DNA from: Acidobacteriota bacterium
Lineage (GTDB): Bacteria > Acidobacteriota > Terriglobia > Bryobacterales > Bryobacteraceae
Assembly (NCBI GenBank): GCA_023436715.1
Contig: JAEZIJ010000087.1
Coordinates: 1 to 22,789, forward strand
Direction: 5' to 3'
Length of the DNA: 22,789 bases
Made by a program: the position numbers and the translations under genes. Below the pieces are notes generated by a model, which saw nothing but the letters and a program-made list of their open reading frames with translations, did not search any database and was not told the origin of the DNA. Positions 14,869-22,702 of the stretch are shown piece after piece. Numbering within the stretch: the stretch's first letter is position 1; every line of letters begins with the position of its first letter.

Positions 14869-15153
14869 CCGTGCGCTCTCAGATCCTGGCAAGTCCGGCA
14901 AGCAGGGGCTATTATAAAGCCCGTGGCTTGGCAAGAGCTTACGGACGGCTGAAGCCGTGCCCTGATACAAGGCCCAAAGCCACAAACTTCCACTGACGCA
15001 ACTGATACGGGTCGCTACTGCTAGCCCGCGCGCTCTCAGACCCTGGCAAGTCCGAGCGTGCGCTTTGTATCAGGGCACGGCTTCAGCCGTGCCGCAGAAC
15101 GCCACCATCACGGGGCTTTAGCCCCTGAAACGCGACTGATACGGGTCGTTACT
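14864..15153. repeat. Intergenic repeat cluster between MFS gene and pepA
   Basis: This 280-bp gap contains no gene and three sets of repeats. A 34/35-base direct repeat (14864-14897 and 15020-15054, beginning GCTAGCC and ending CTGGCAAGTCCG) differs at only a few bases. A 24-base direct repeat (14996-15019 and 15130-15153, containing ACTGATACGGGTCG) has two mismatches. A 25-base perfect inverted repeat joins 14946-14970 to 15065-15089. The first direct repeat contains the MFS stop (14866-14868), and the second copy of the 24-base repeat contains the pepA stop (15149-15151). Local hairpins are also present: GGGCT/AGCCC at 14906-14922, GGCACGGC/GCCGTGCC at 15074-15093, and GGGGC/GCCCC at 15112-15125. 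Confidence 0.8.
15074..15128. terminator. Two hairpins downstream of pepA
   Basis: An 8-bp stem with a 4-base loop (15074-15093) and a GGGGC-TTTA-GCCCC stem (15112-15125) lie just past the minus-strand pepA stop. Neither has a T-tract, so termination is plausible but not shown. Confidence 0.4.
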
Positions 15154-16645
15154 TCGCCCACTCGACGGCGATGTCGGTAAGAGTTCGAACGGCGACTCCG
15201 GACGGCCCTTTCGCCAGGAATGGTTTGGTGTCCTCGACCCAGGCCGTGCCGGCTATGTCGAGGTGGACCCACGGCGTCGCGTCCGCAAACTCTTTCAGGA
15301 ACATGGCAGCCGTAACCGCGCCGCCCCACCGCGTGCCGATGTTCGGCAGGTCGGCGAAGGGGCTTTTGAGCTGCTCTTTGTAATCGTCGTCGAGCGGCAT
15401 GGACCACATCTTTTCGCCCTTGCGCCGCGAAGCGGCCAGCACGCGGCCGAGCAGCGCCTGATCGCTCCCGAAGACGCCGGTGTAGACGTGTCCGAGCGCC
15501 ACCACGATCGCGCCCGTGAGCGTGGCCGCGTCGACCAGGTGCGTGCAGCCCAGGCTGCGCGCGTACGTCAGCGCGTCGGCCAGGATGAGGCGACCCTCCG
15601 CGTCCGTGTTCAGCACCTCGACCGTTTTGCCGGAGAGCGTAGTTACGATATCGCCCGGCCTCTGCGCGCGGCTGCCGGGCATGTTCTCGACGGCCGGAAT
15701 CAGCGCAGTCACGGGAATGGGCGGGCGCAACTGCGCGATGGCGCGCATGGCGCCGATCACGGCCGCCGCCCCGCACATGTCGAACTTCATCTTGTCCATG
15801 CCTTCTGAGGGCTTGATGGAGATCCCGCCGCTATCGAAGGTGACTCCCTTGCCGACCAGCCCGAGATGCGTGCCCCCGGTCTCTTCCAGCGGGCGGTAGC
15901 GCAGCACGATCAGCACGGGAGGCTCCGCGCTGCCCTGAGCCACGCCAAGAAGCGCGCCCATGCCCATCTGCTGCATACGGTCCTTATCGAGGACCTGGCA
16001 CTCCAGGCCGAACTGGGCGGCCATGTCGTGCGCGCGCGCGGCCAGAACGGAGGGCGTGAGGCGGTTCGCGGGCTCGTTCCCCAGAGCGCGCGCAAAGTTT
16101 TGCGATTCGGCGACCACGCGGGCGCGCTCCAGCGTATCAGCCAAAGCCGGTTCCCCGCCCGGCATCACTACAGTGAACGAATCAACCGATTTGGCGTCCT
16201 TCTTGTCCGTTTTGAGCTGATCCGGCTCGAAGTCACCCGCAATGGCGCCCTCGGCCACGGCGGCCGCCCGCTCGGCTCCGGCGCTCCCGGCGTCGAGCGC
16301 GAAGGCGATCGATGAAGCGGCTTTCGGCTTCAGAACACGCAATGCCGCGCCCGCCAGGTTCCGGAGGTCAGCCGCGCTGAACCGGTCGCTTCTGCCCCCT
16401 CCGATTACGAGAAGGCGCCTCGCCTTCAACCCGGCCGGCCGATAGAGCATCGCGGTTTCAAACGGCTTGCCGGAGAACTCGCCGCTCCGGTAGAGTTCCT
16501 CGATCCAGCCGCCCGCGAGGTCGTTCGCCGCCTGCGACGTCTCCCATGCCAGCGCCCCGCCCGGGCTCTCTTTATCAAATGCCGTTACAACAAGAGCGTC
16601 GGCTTCCACCTGCTCGATGGGTTGCACTTCGAATTTGATCTGCAT
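15149..16645 (-). CDS. pepA: Leucyl aminopeptidase (M17 family)
   Basis: A 498-residue cytoplasmic two-metal aminopeptidase that removes N-terminal residues, preferably Leu, and forms hexamers in this family. The C-terminal catalytic domain has the signature NTDAEGRL (346-353). Metal ligands by family alignment are K266 and D271 in GKGVTFDSGG, D289 in KFDMCGAAA, and D348 and E350; catalytic K278 and R352 are also present. The N-terminal domain (1-170) is the usual variable macro-like part. E. coli PepA also acts as a DNA-binding protein, but nothing here tests that. The gene follows smpB with a 4-base gap, so the two form an operon. The stop lies within an intergenic repeat. Confidence 0.95.
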   Translation of the reverse strand: MQIKFEVQPIEQVEADALVVTAFDKESPGGALAWETSQAANDLAGGWIEELYRSGEFSGKPFETAMLYRPAGLKARRLLVIGGGRSDRFSAADLRNLAGAALRVLKPKAASSIAFALDAGSAGAERAAAVAEGAIAGDFEPDQLKTDKKDAKSVDSFTVVMPGGEPALADTLERARVVAESQNFARALGNEPANRLTPSVLAARAHDMAAQFGLECQVLDKDRMQQMGMGALLGVAQGSAEPPVLIVLRYRPLEETGGTHLGLVGKGVTFDSGGISIKPSEGMDKMKFDMCGAAAVIGAMRAIAQLRPPIPVTALIPAVENMPGSRAQRPGDIVTTLSGKTVEVLNTDAEGRLILADALTYARSLGCTHLVDAATLTGAIVVALGHVYTGVFGSDQALLGRVLAASRRKGEKMWSMPLDDDYKEQLKSPFADLPNIGTRWGGAVTAAMFLKEFADATPWVHLDIAGTAWVEDTKPFLAKGPSGVAVRTLTDIAVEWAK

Positions 16646-16649
16646 GCTG

Positions 16650-17123
16650 TTATGACTTTTGCGCTCTTCTCATGGCGTCGCGCGCCTCGTTTTCCGCTGT
16701 TCGCGCCCGTTCGGTGGCGCGCTTGTCGTGAAGCTTCTTGGCGCGCGCCAACGCCAGTTCACATTTGATTCGCCCGCTTTTCAGGTAAACACGGGTGGGA
16801 ATCAGCGTTAAACCTTTTTCACGCGTTTTCCCAAGGAGCTTATCAATTTCCTTCCTGTGGAGCAACAGTTTGCGTTGGCGCAGCGGGTCGTGGTTCTGGC
16901 GGTTTCCGTGTGAATAGGGGCTGATGTGGGCGTTCACGAGCCAGGCTTCAGCGCCCCTGACCTCGGCGTAACTGTCCATGAGTTGGACTTTTCCGGCCCG
17001 CGCCGCTTTCACTTCTGTGCCGGTAAGCACAAGTCCGGCTTCGAACCGGTCCAGAAGGAAAAAGTTGTGCCCGGCCTGCCGGTTGGCGGCCAGGGTTTTG
17101 ATGTCGCTTTTCTGATTCTGCAA
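16650..17123 (-). CDS. smpB: SsrA-binding protein
   Basis: A 157-residue RNA-binding protein that delivers tmRNA to stalled ribosomes for trans-translation. The beta-barrel core is typical: FLLDRFEAGLVLTGTEVKAA, QLMDSYAEVRG, VNAHISPYSHGN and LIPTRVYLKSGRIKCELALA. The basic C-terminal tail (KKLHDKRATERARTAENEAR) is the part that enters the ribosome decoding region. The length is normal. The start is TTG at 17123, as no ATG is in frame nearby; AGG in GTAGGCCAAAG sits at a workable distance. It is followed 4 bases later by pepA. The tmRNA gene itself (ssrA) was not found in the window. Confidence 0.94.
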   Translation of the reverse strand: MQNQKSDIKTLAANRQAGHNFFLLDRFEAGLVLTGTEVKAARAGKVQLMDSYAEVRGAEAWLVNAHISPYSHGNRQNHDPLRQRKLLLHRKEIDKLLGKTREKGLTLIPTRVYLKSGRIKCELALARAKKLHDKRATERARTAENEARDAMRRAQKS

Positions 17124-17223
17124 CTTTGGCCTACACGCGGCGATTCCAGTACTCGTCTACAGTTTATGGCATGGGTTTCGCCGCCGAAACTATATTAACA
17201 CAAACCCCTGCAAAACCAACAAG
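17124..17223. promoter_or_regulatory. Divergent promoter region of smpB-pepA and the secretin operon
   Basis: This 100-bp gap separates two divergent operons and must hold both promoters. TATATT at 17191-17196 is the best -10 candidate for the secretin gene; no convincing -35 precedes it. No SD is evident before ATG 17224. Confidence 0.35.
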
Positions 17224-19698
17224 ATGCAAATCAGTAAGCGCTCAATAACGATGGTTGCCGCGGTCGCCCTGGTGCTGACAGTTCCCGGCGGGATCGACGC
17301 CAAGAACAAACACGGCGACAAACTCTTCAAGGAAGGCGAAAAAGCGGAGCAACTCAAGCAGTGGGACAAGGCGCTGGAACTCTATGAGCAAGCCTTAACC
17401 CAAGACCCGAACGACGTGGGCTACCAGATGGGCGCGCGGAGAGTGCGTTTCCAGTCCTCGCAGCAGCACGTCGGCGAGGGGAAGAAACTCCGGGAAAAGG
17501 GCGACCTTGAGGGGGCGCTGGCTCAATTCCAGAAGGCCTACGCGACCGATCCCTCCTCCACGATCGCGGAACAGGAACTGAGGCGTACGGTCGAGACCAT
17601 CGAGCGCAATAACAAGGCGGCCGAAAAAGGCGCTGAACTGGCTCCGGCGGAGCGCAAGCTGACGCCTGTCGAACTCGCGCGCCAGCAAGAACAGGAGAGG
17701 ATTTCGCGCATCGAGGCGCCGGCGGAACTGAGACCGCTCTCGCGGCAACCGCTGAACCTCCGCATGTCCAACCAGCCGCCCAGGGTCCTCTTTGAAACCG
17801 TCGGCAAGCTGGCGGGCATCAACGTCGTATTCGACCCGGATTATCGGAACGACCCCAGCGGGCAGCGGCTGGCCAGCATCGAATTGAACAACTCGACGCT
17901 CGAAGACGCGCTCGATTACGTTTCGGTAATGACGAGGTCGTACTGGAAGCCGCTCTCGCCGAACGCGATTTTCGTAACCAACGACAACCAGGAGAAGCGC
18001 CGGAATTATGAAGATTCCGTGGTGAAAGTGTTCTACCTGAACAATCTCACCGCACCGCAGGAACTTCAGGAAATCACGACCACCTTCCGCACAGTCGCCA
18101 ACCTGAAAAAGGTATTTACCTATAACGCACTGAACGCGATCATCGTCCGCGGAACGCCGGACGAAGTCATGCTGGCTCAGAAGCTGGTGAACGATCTGGA
18201 CAAGCCGAAATCCGAGGTTATAGTGGACGTGATCGTGATGGAGGCCGTCAAGAGCAAGTCGCGCGATCTGGCCGCCACGATAGCATCAGGGGGCACGCCG
18301 GGCCTCAACGTTCCGATTCTGTTCACGCCGCGCAACCCGGTACTGCTCGGGGGGGACACCAAGACCCCCTCCAATGGCACCACGACCGATCCCACCCAGA
18401 CCGCGCTGAACGGCTTAGGCGCCACACTGGGAACCACGGCCGGCACAGCCACGCAGCAGTTGATCTCGCTCGCGCGGGTCGGGCGCATTTCGACAAACGA
18501 TTTCTCTGTCACGCTGCCCGGTGCGTTGCTTCAGGCTGTCATGCAGGACACCCAGACGAAGATTCTGCAGTCGCCGCAGATCCGCGCGGGCAACGGCCAG
18601 AAGGCCTCGCTGCGGATCGGCGACAAGGTGCCGATCGCCTCGGGCGGCGTCCAGCCCTTTGGCGGCCAGATCGGGGGCTACGGCGGGCTGTATCAGAACT
18701 TCCAGTTCGTGGACGTGGGCGTGAATGTGGACATCACGCCAACCGTACACGCCGACAAGGAAGTAACGTTGAAGGCGGCGCTGGAGATCTCCACCGTCCG
18801 TGACCACGTCGATATCGGAGGCATCTCGCAGCCGGTCATCGGGCAGCGCAAAATGGAACTCGAACTACGCCTGCGCGAGGGCGAGGTCAACCTGATCGGA
18901 GGCTTAAACCAGCAACAGGATACGAAGTCGGTCTCCGGCGTACCGGGGTTGATGAACATTCCGGGCCTGGGCCGGTTCTTTTCGAGCCACGGCACGACCA
19001 CGAGCAACAGCGAACTGCTGATTGCGCTGGTGCCGCATATCGTGCGCACGCCGGGCGTCACGGACGTGAACCTGCGGCCGGTTTCGGCGGGCAACGACAC
19101 GACCACGAGACTGAGCTATGCGCCGCGGCAGGAGACGCTCGCGCCCGCGGCTCCGGGCGCAGCACCACCGGCTGTGGGTCCGGCAGTGCCGCCCGCTCCG
19201 GCAGCGCAGCCGGACACGCCGGCTCCCGCGCAACCGGCGCCGGCGACACCGTCCGCCGCTCAGCCCGCGCCCCAACCGAACGGCGTGATGCGCCTCTCGC
19301 TCCGCCCGCCGGTGGTGCAGCCGCAGGCCGGCGGCACGTTCACCCTGATACTCGAAGCCGAGAACGCGCGCGACCTGTTTGCAGCGCCGTTCCACCTGAA
19401 GTTCGATCCGCAGGTGCTCCGGCTCAATGAGGTGACAGCAGGAGGCTTGCTCGCCGGCGATGGCCAGAAAGTCATCTTCACGCGCAACATCCTGAACGAT
19501 ACCGGCGACGCCACGGTAAACCTCAACCGCATGCCCGGCACGGGCGGCGTGAGCGGGTCCGGCACGCTGGCGGTCTTCACGTTCCAGGCGCTCAGGCCGG
19601 GCAACGCGACCGTTACGTTCTCGGATTTGACGCCGCGGAACTCGCAACTGGAGCCGATCCAGGCGAGCGTGCCGCAGGCGATCGTGAGCGTTAAGTAA
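17224..19698 (+). CDS. Secretin with N-terminal TPR and C-terminal cohesin domain
   Basis: An 824-residue outer-membrane channel subunit of the type II secretion/type IV pilus kind. Residues 1-26 form a signal peptide (cut after GIDA). TPR-like helices follow (about 29-130: KEGEKAEQLKQWDKALELYE, GALAQFQKAYATDP). An STN-like domain (178-255, INVVFDPDY) and a secretin N domain (265-330, FYLNNLTAPQEL, NAIIVRGTPDEV) precede the secretin domain (about 425-610) with VPGLMNIPGLGRFF (573-586) and ELLIALVPHIVRTP. A Pro/Ala linker (about 638-687) leads to a cohesin-type domain (690-824: VQPQAGGTFTLILEAENARD, APFHLKFDPQVLRLNEV, TLAVFTFQAL). Secretins assemble as multimers that pass pili or folded proteins. 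Two pseudopilin genes follow directly. The cohesin tail, a protein-docking fold, is the unusual part. Confidence 0.92.
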   Translation: MQISKRSITMVAAVALVLTVPGGIDAKNKHGDKLFKEGEKAEQLKQWDKALELYEQALTQDPNDVGYQMGARRVRFQSSQQHVGEGKKLREKGDLEGALAQFQKAYATDPSSTIAEQELRRTVETIERNNKAAEKGAELAPAERKLTPVELARQQEQERISRIEAPAELRPLSRQPLNLRMSNQPPRVLFETVGKLAGINVVFDPDYRNDPSGQRLASIELNNSTLEDALDYVSVMTRSYWKPLSPNAIFVTNDNQEKRRNYEDSVVKVFYLNNLTAPQELQEITTTFRTVANLKKVFTYNALNAIIVRGTPDEVMLAQKLVNDLDKPKSEVIVDVIVMEAVKSKSRDLAATIASGGTPGLNVPILFTPRNPVLLGGDTKTPSNGTTTDPTQTALNGLGATLGTTAGTATQQLISLARVGRISTNDFSVTLPGALLQAVMQDTQTKILQSPQIRAGNGQKASLRIGDKVPIASGGVQPFGGQIGGYGGLYQNFQFVDVGVNVDITPTVHADKEVTLKAALEISTVRDHVDIGGISQPVIGQRKMELELRLREGEVNLIGGLNQQQDTKSVSGVPGLMNIPGLGRFFSSHGTTTSNSELLIALVPHIVRTPGVTDVNLRPVSAGNDTTTRLSYAPRQETLAPAAPGAAPPAVGPAVPPAPAAQPDTPAPAQPAPATPSAAQPAPQPNGVMRLSLRPPVVQPQAGGTFTLILEAENARDLFAAPFHLKFDPQVLRLNEVTAGGLLAGDGQKVIFTRNILNDTGDATVNLNRMPGTGGVSGSGTLAVFTFQALRPGNATVTFSDLTPRNSQLEPIQASVPQAIVSVK

Positions 19699-19700
19699 CG

Positions 19701-20171
19701 ATGCGGGCGCGGCGCCAAAACCAACGCGGCCTCACGCTGGTGGAGCTGATCGTGGCCTTCACGATCATGTCTCTGCTGGCGGCGATGGCAGTGCCGCTGG
19801 CGCGCTCCAAAGTGAGGCGCGAGCGGGAACGCGAACTGCGCATCGCGCTGCGGGAGATCCGGACCGCCGTCGACAAGTACAAGGACGCCTCGGATTTCAA
19901 CCAGATCCCTAAGGGCAAAATCGACAGCGACGGGTTTCCCGAAAGCCTGGAGCAGCTCGTCGAGGGCGTGAAGGTGAACAACAGCCCCGATAAGAAGATC
20001 CGGTTTCTGCGCCGCGTCCCGAAGGACCCGATGACGAATTCGACCGAATGGGGGCTGCGAAGCACCCGCGACGAGCCCTCCTCGATGAGTTGGGGCGGGC
20101 AGAACGTCTTTGACGTCTATACCAAGAGCACGGAGAAAGCGCCAGATGGAACGCCGTATTCGGAGTGGTAG
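19701..20171 (+). CDS. Pseudopilin, GspG-like (first of two)
   Basis: A 156-residue prepilin-type protein. The short basic leader MRARRQNQRG is followed by LTLVELIVAFTIMSLLAAMAVPLA, the class III signal: cleavage after G10 and Glu at +5 (E15). The +1 residue is Leu rather than the usual Phe. The soluble part (KVRRERERELRIALREIRTA, then FPESLEQLVEGV, FLRRVPKDPMTN) follows the pattern of the major T2SS pseudopilin GspG, which polymerises into the periplasmic pseudopilus. The C-terminus DGTPYSEW is shared with the next gene. It starts 2 bases after the secretin stop, so it belongs to the same operon. Confidence 0.9.
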   Translation: MRARRQNQRGLTLVELIVAFTIMSLLAAMAVPLARSKVRRERERELRIALREIRTAVDKYKDASDFNQIPKGKIDSDGFPESLEQLVEGVKVNNSPDKKIRFLRRVPKDPMTNSTEWGLRSTRDEPSSMSWGGQNVFDVYTKSTEKAPDGTPYSEW

Positions 20172-20571
20172 CGGCGGACCCCAGAGCCGCCGCGGTTTCA
20201 CGCTGATCGAGATCATGATCGTGATGACGATCGTCTCGATCCTCGTCTCGGTCGCCGTGCCGATGTACAACAAGGCCATTCTGCGGGCCAAGGAAAGCCT
20301 GCTGCGGAACAACCTGTTCACCATGCGGACGGTGATCGACGAGTACACCTACGACAAGCAAAAGGCGCCGCAGACGCTGCAGGACCTGGTCAGCGAAGGA
20401 TACCTGCTCAAGGTGCCGGTGGACCCCATTACCGGCTCCAACAACTCCTGGAAGACGATCATGGAAGAAGCCATGTCGAGCGTGAACCAGACCGAGCCGG
20501 GCATCTTTGACGTCCGCAGCGGCTCGGACAAGACGAGTCCGCTGGACGGGACCGCTTACTCGGATTGGTAG
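20146..20571 (+). CDS. Pseudopilin, GspG-like (second of two)
   Basis: A 141-residue prepilin-type protein. The leader MERRIRSGSGGPQSRRG precedes FTLIEIMIVMTIVSILVSVA, with cleavage after G17, Phe at +1 and Glu at +5 (E22). The body (NNLFTMRTVIDEYTYDKQKA, TLQDLVSEGYL, VPVDPITGSN) is GspG-like. It ends in DGTAYSDW, nearly the same as the DGTPYSEW end of its neighbour, which points to tandem duplication. ATG 20146 is chosen because GGAG (20132-20135) lies about 10 bases upstream; it overlaps the preceding gene by 26 bases. No prepilin peptidase or GspE/F homologue is in the window. Confidence 0.9.
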   Translation: MERRIRSGSGGPQSRRGFTLIEIMIVMTIVSILVSVAVPMYNKAILRAKESLLRNNLFTMRTVIDEYTYDKQKAPQTLQDLVSEGYLLKVPVDPITGSNNSWKTIMEEAMSSVNQTEPGIFDVRSGSDKTSPLDGTAYSDW

Positions 20572-20576
20572 GGGCG

Positions 20577-21569
20577 TTAGCTGAACAACAGCCGCCACGT
20601 TGTGTTCACGAGGGCGTGGGTCACCATGGCCGCCCGGACACTCCGGGTTTTCATGTAAGCCCGGCCGTAGAATAGCCCCGCCGCAGTGGCCAGAATTACA
20701 AACCGCCAGTTCGGGAAGGATCGGAACGGCAGGTGGACCAGACCGAACACCACCGAAACCATAATCAGAGCGGCGGCATCGCTTCGCGTCCAGCCTGAGA
20801 ACCACTCCTGAAGCAGGCCGCGGGCGAAAAACTCCTCCCGCAACGCTACGAACCAGAGCATTCCCAGAAAAGTCGCCACGCCGAGCCCGATATTCTGCCA
20901 CCATTCGAATGGCCTCGGGTTATAACGCGCGAAATCCAGCAGCCATCCGAGCAGCACGCCCACCGGCAGAAACATCGCGAAATGGACCGCGCCCGCGGCC
21001 CACTCCTTCCGGTTCGGGAGAAATCCGAACCCTTTCACATCGATGCGCGCGACTGAAAGCACGGCCGCGATGGCGAGGCGGGTAGACATCATCTGGCCGA
21101 GTATGCCGAGCTTCAGCTTCGGGGCGGGTTGGCCATAGATCGGCTCAAAAACGCCGGAGAGCCATCCGGCGGCAACCAGCGCGACAAACGCCAGATTCGC
21201 CACGGGCCCCTTGGGAACCACTACGAACCAAAAGGAGAACAGAGCCGCGATGGCTGCCACCTCGGCGAATCCCCACCATCGGAACACCCCCGCGGGCGCC
21301 GAGTACAGCGCGTAGGGCACAATACCGCTCAGGGTCATCAGCGCGGCGAGCACAGGCGCGCGGAAGCGCCGCTCCAGCAGCCTGCGCGGCATCTCCCAGA
21401 CTGTCGCAACGTAGAAGACCGCCTCCAGCGCGAAGGCCGCGGCGAGGGGAACGGCAAGCGCGGCGGGTATACTCAGAGCATAGGCATACAGCAATCCGGC
21501 TGTGCATATGAGCAGCGCGATCCCGATCAGGCTGATGCGAACGCCGCGCCCGCTGGCTTCCGTCGGCAT
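20577..21569 (-). CDS. CPBP family intramembrane metalloprotease
   Basis: A 330-residue protein with about eight to ten hydrophobic helices. The three motifs of the CPBP (CAAX protease/bacteriocin-processing, Abi) family are present: EEFFARG (E245, E246, R250), FGLVH (H279) and HALVN (H318, N322). Members are membrane-embedded proteases related to Rce1; bacterial ones are linked to bacteriocin self-immunity or protein maturation, but most have no known substrate. The ATG at 21569 is chosen because the frame upstream of it is Ser/Arg-rich sequence antisense to the next gene. The stop lies 5 bases from the pseudopilin stop, convergent. The start overlaps the divergent neighbour by 35 bases. Confidence 0.88.
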   Translation of the reverse strand: MPTEASGRGVRISLIGIALLICTAGLLYAYALSIPAALAVPLAAAFALEAVFYVATVWEMPRRLLERRFRAPVLAALMTLSGIVPYALYSAPAGVFRWWGFAEVAAIAALFSFWFVVVPKGPVANLAFVALVAAGWLSGVFEPIYGQPAPKLKLGILGQMMSTRLAIAAVLSVARIDVKGFGFLPNRKEWAAGAVHFAMFLPVGVLLGWLLDFARYNPRPFEWWQNIGLGVATFLGMLWFVALREEFFARGLLQEWFSGWTRSDAAALIMVSVVFGLVHLPFRSFPNWRFVILATAAGLFYGRAYMKTRSVRAAMVTHALVNTTWRLLFS

Positions 21570-22299
21570 CTTCTTAGTATCCCTGCTTTCCGCCGTGGCC
21601 GCGCACGCCGGCGATCCACCCGCCGATCTCGCCAGGCGCGTGGCCCTGCGCGCGACCGAAACGCGGCAGGTGCGCGACGAGTACACGTACCGCCAAACCG
21701 TGACAGTGGAGGAACTCAGCCCGAACGGCGGAAAGGCCGGCGAATACCGGGAGGTCCGGGAGGTGACTTTCTCTCCCGGGAAGGAGCGCACGGAGACGGT
21801 GGCCGGAAGGACCGTCGAGACGCTCCAGCGGCTACGCCTGACCGAAGAGGACTTCCGCGATATCCGCGAAGTGCAGCCGTTCCTTTTCGAGGCCGACAAG
21901 CTGTGGTCCTATGAGACACGCTACAAGGGCGAGGAGAACATAGACGGCGTGGACTGCTACATCCTTCTGGTGCGCCCGCGTCAGATCCTGGCCGGGCAGA
22001 GGCTGTTCGACGGCCTGCTCTGGGTGACCAAAGACGACTACTCCATCGTGCGGACAGAAGGCAAAGCCGTGCCGGAAATCCGCAGCACGAAAAACGAGAA
22101 CCTGTTTCCGCGCTTCACCACCATATGGCAGCCGGTTGATGGCAAGTTCCGGTTTCCGGTGTACACCGTGGGCGACGATACGCTGGATTTCCGCGTGGGC
22201 CCGCAGCGGATCCGCCTCACCATACGCTACAGCAACTACAAACGTTTCGGCTCGGAATCCACGGTGAAGTTCGGCGAGCCGGTGGAGCCGAAGCGGTAG
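21535..22299 (+). CDS. Exported LolA-like (outer-membrane lipoprotein-sorting type) protein
   Basis: A 254-residue protein with a signal peptide (MRTPRPLASVGIFLVSLLSA VAAHA, cut before GD). The mature part alternates beta strands (EYTYRQTVTVEEL, EYREVREVTFSPGKER, YKGEENIDGVDCYILLVRP, GLLWVTKDDYSIVRTEGKA, GPQRIRLTIRYSNYKRFGSE). This fits the half-barrel shared by LolA/LolB and related periplasmic carriers. It lacks a lipobox, so it should be soluble in the periplasm. The precise role is unknown, and it is not necessarily a true LolA. The signal peptide forces a start at or upstream of 21535, so the gene overlaps the divergent CPBP gene by at least 35 bases. Confidence 0.75.
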   Translation: MRTPRPLASVGIFLVSLLSAVAAHAGDPPADLARRVALRATETRQVRDEYTYRQTVTVEELSPNGGKAGEYREVREVTFSPGKERTETVAGRTVETLQRLRLTEEDFRDIREVQPFLFEADKLWSYETRYKGEENIDGVDCYILLVRPRQILAGQRLFDGLLWVTKDDYSIVRTEGKAVPEIRSTKNENLFPRFTTIWQPVDGKFRFPVYTVGDDTLDFRVGPQRIRLTIRYSNYKRFGSESTVKFGEPVEPKR

Positions 22300-22300
22300 C

Positions 22301-22690
22301 CTACTTGAATCTCTCGTCGATCTCGACCTGATACCCGAGGGCGAGTTTATTCGTCTCATTCGCCTTGCCGACGACGGCCATCAACTCCGCGAACATGGCC
22401 TCGCTCATGCCTGCCTTGCGGGCGGCGGCCGTGTGTGAGGCGATGCAGTAGCCGCATTGGTTCGTGACGCTGACCGCGACGTACAGCATCTCTTTGACCA
22501 GCGGAGACAGCGCGCCGGCGGCCATGATTTCCTTGATGCTGAGCCAGGTCCGAAGCAGGGTCGGCGGATCGTTCGCGAGCGCCTTCCAGAAGTTGTTGAT
22601 CCAGTCGGTCTGGCGGGTCGCCATAATGTCGTCGTAGACGGCCCGGACCGCCGGGGTCGCTTCGTCGTATTCGATGAGCCGTGTTGGCAT
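22301..22690 (-). CDS. AhpD/carboxymuconolactone decarboxylase family protein
   Basis: A 129-residue helical protein. It contains the AhpD-type redox motif NQCGYCIASHTAAARKAG with C79, C82 and H86. AhpD-like proteins use this CxxC in peroxide or disulfide reduction, while strict carboxymuconolactone decarboxylases lack it, so a thiol-based antioxidant role is favoured. The ATG at 22690 is set by AGGAG (22698-22702) 7 bases upstream; an in-frame start at 22714 would lack such a site. The gene converges on the LolA-like gene with a single base between the two stops. No peroxiredoxin partner is visible within the window. Confidence 0.9.
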   Translation of the reverse strand: MPTRLIEYDEATPAVRAVYDDIMATRQTDWINNFWKALANDPPTLLRTWLSIKEIMAAGALSPLVKEMLYVAVSVTNQCGYCIASHTAAARKAGMSEAMFAELMAVVGKANETNKLALGYQVEIDERFK

Positions 22691-22697
22691 CTGTTTT

Positions 22698-22702
22698 CTC
22701 CT
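22698..22702 (-). promoter_or_regulatory. Shine-Dalgarno site deciding the start at 22690
   Basis: AGGAG on the minus strand, 7 bases before the ATG. It excludes the longer start eight codons upstream as the main one. Confidence 0.7.

Noticed and set aside
14864..15153. CRISPR array
   Set aside because: There are only pairs of repeats, of different types and spacing, including inverted copies; there are no regular spacers.
16650..17223. Possible tmRNA gene (ssrA) next to smpB
   Set aside because: The gap of 100 bases upstream of smpB is too short, and no tRNA-like ends were seen.
19909..20904. 331-codon minus-strand frame opposite the pseudopilins
   Set aside because: Both pseudopilin signals and the shared C-termini support the plus strand; the minus frame is Arg/Pro-rich shadow.
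21570..21899. N-terminal extension of the CPBP protein by 110 residues
   Set aside because: The extension is Ser/Arg-rich and antisense to the LolA-like gene; the natural protein starts at ATG 21569 just before the first membrane helix.
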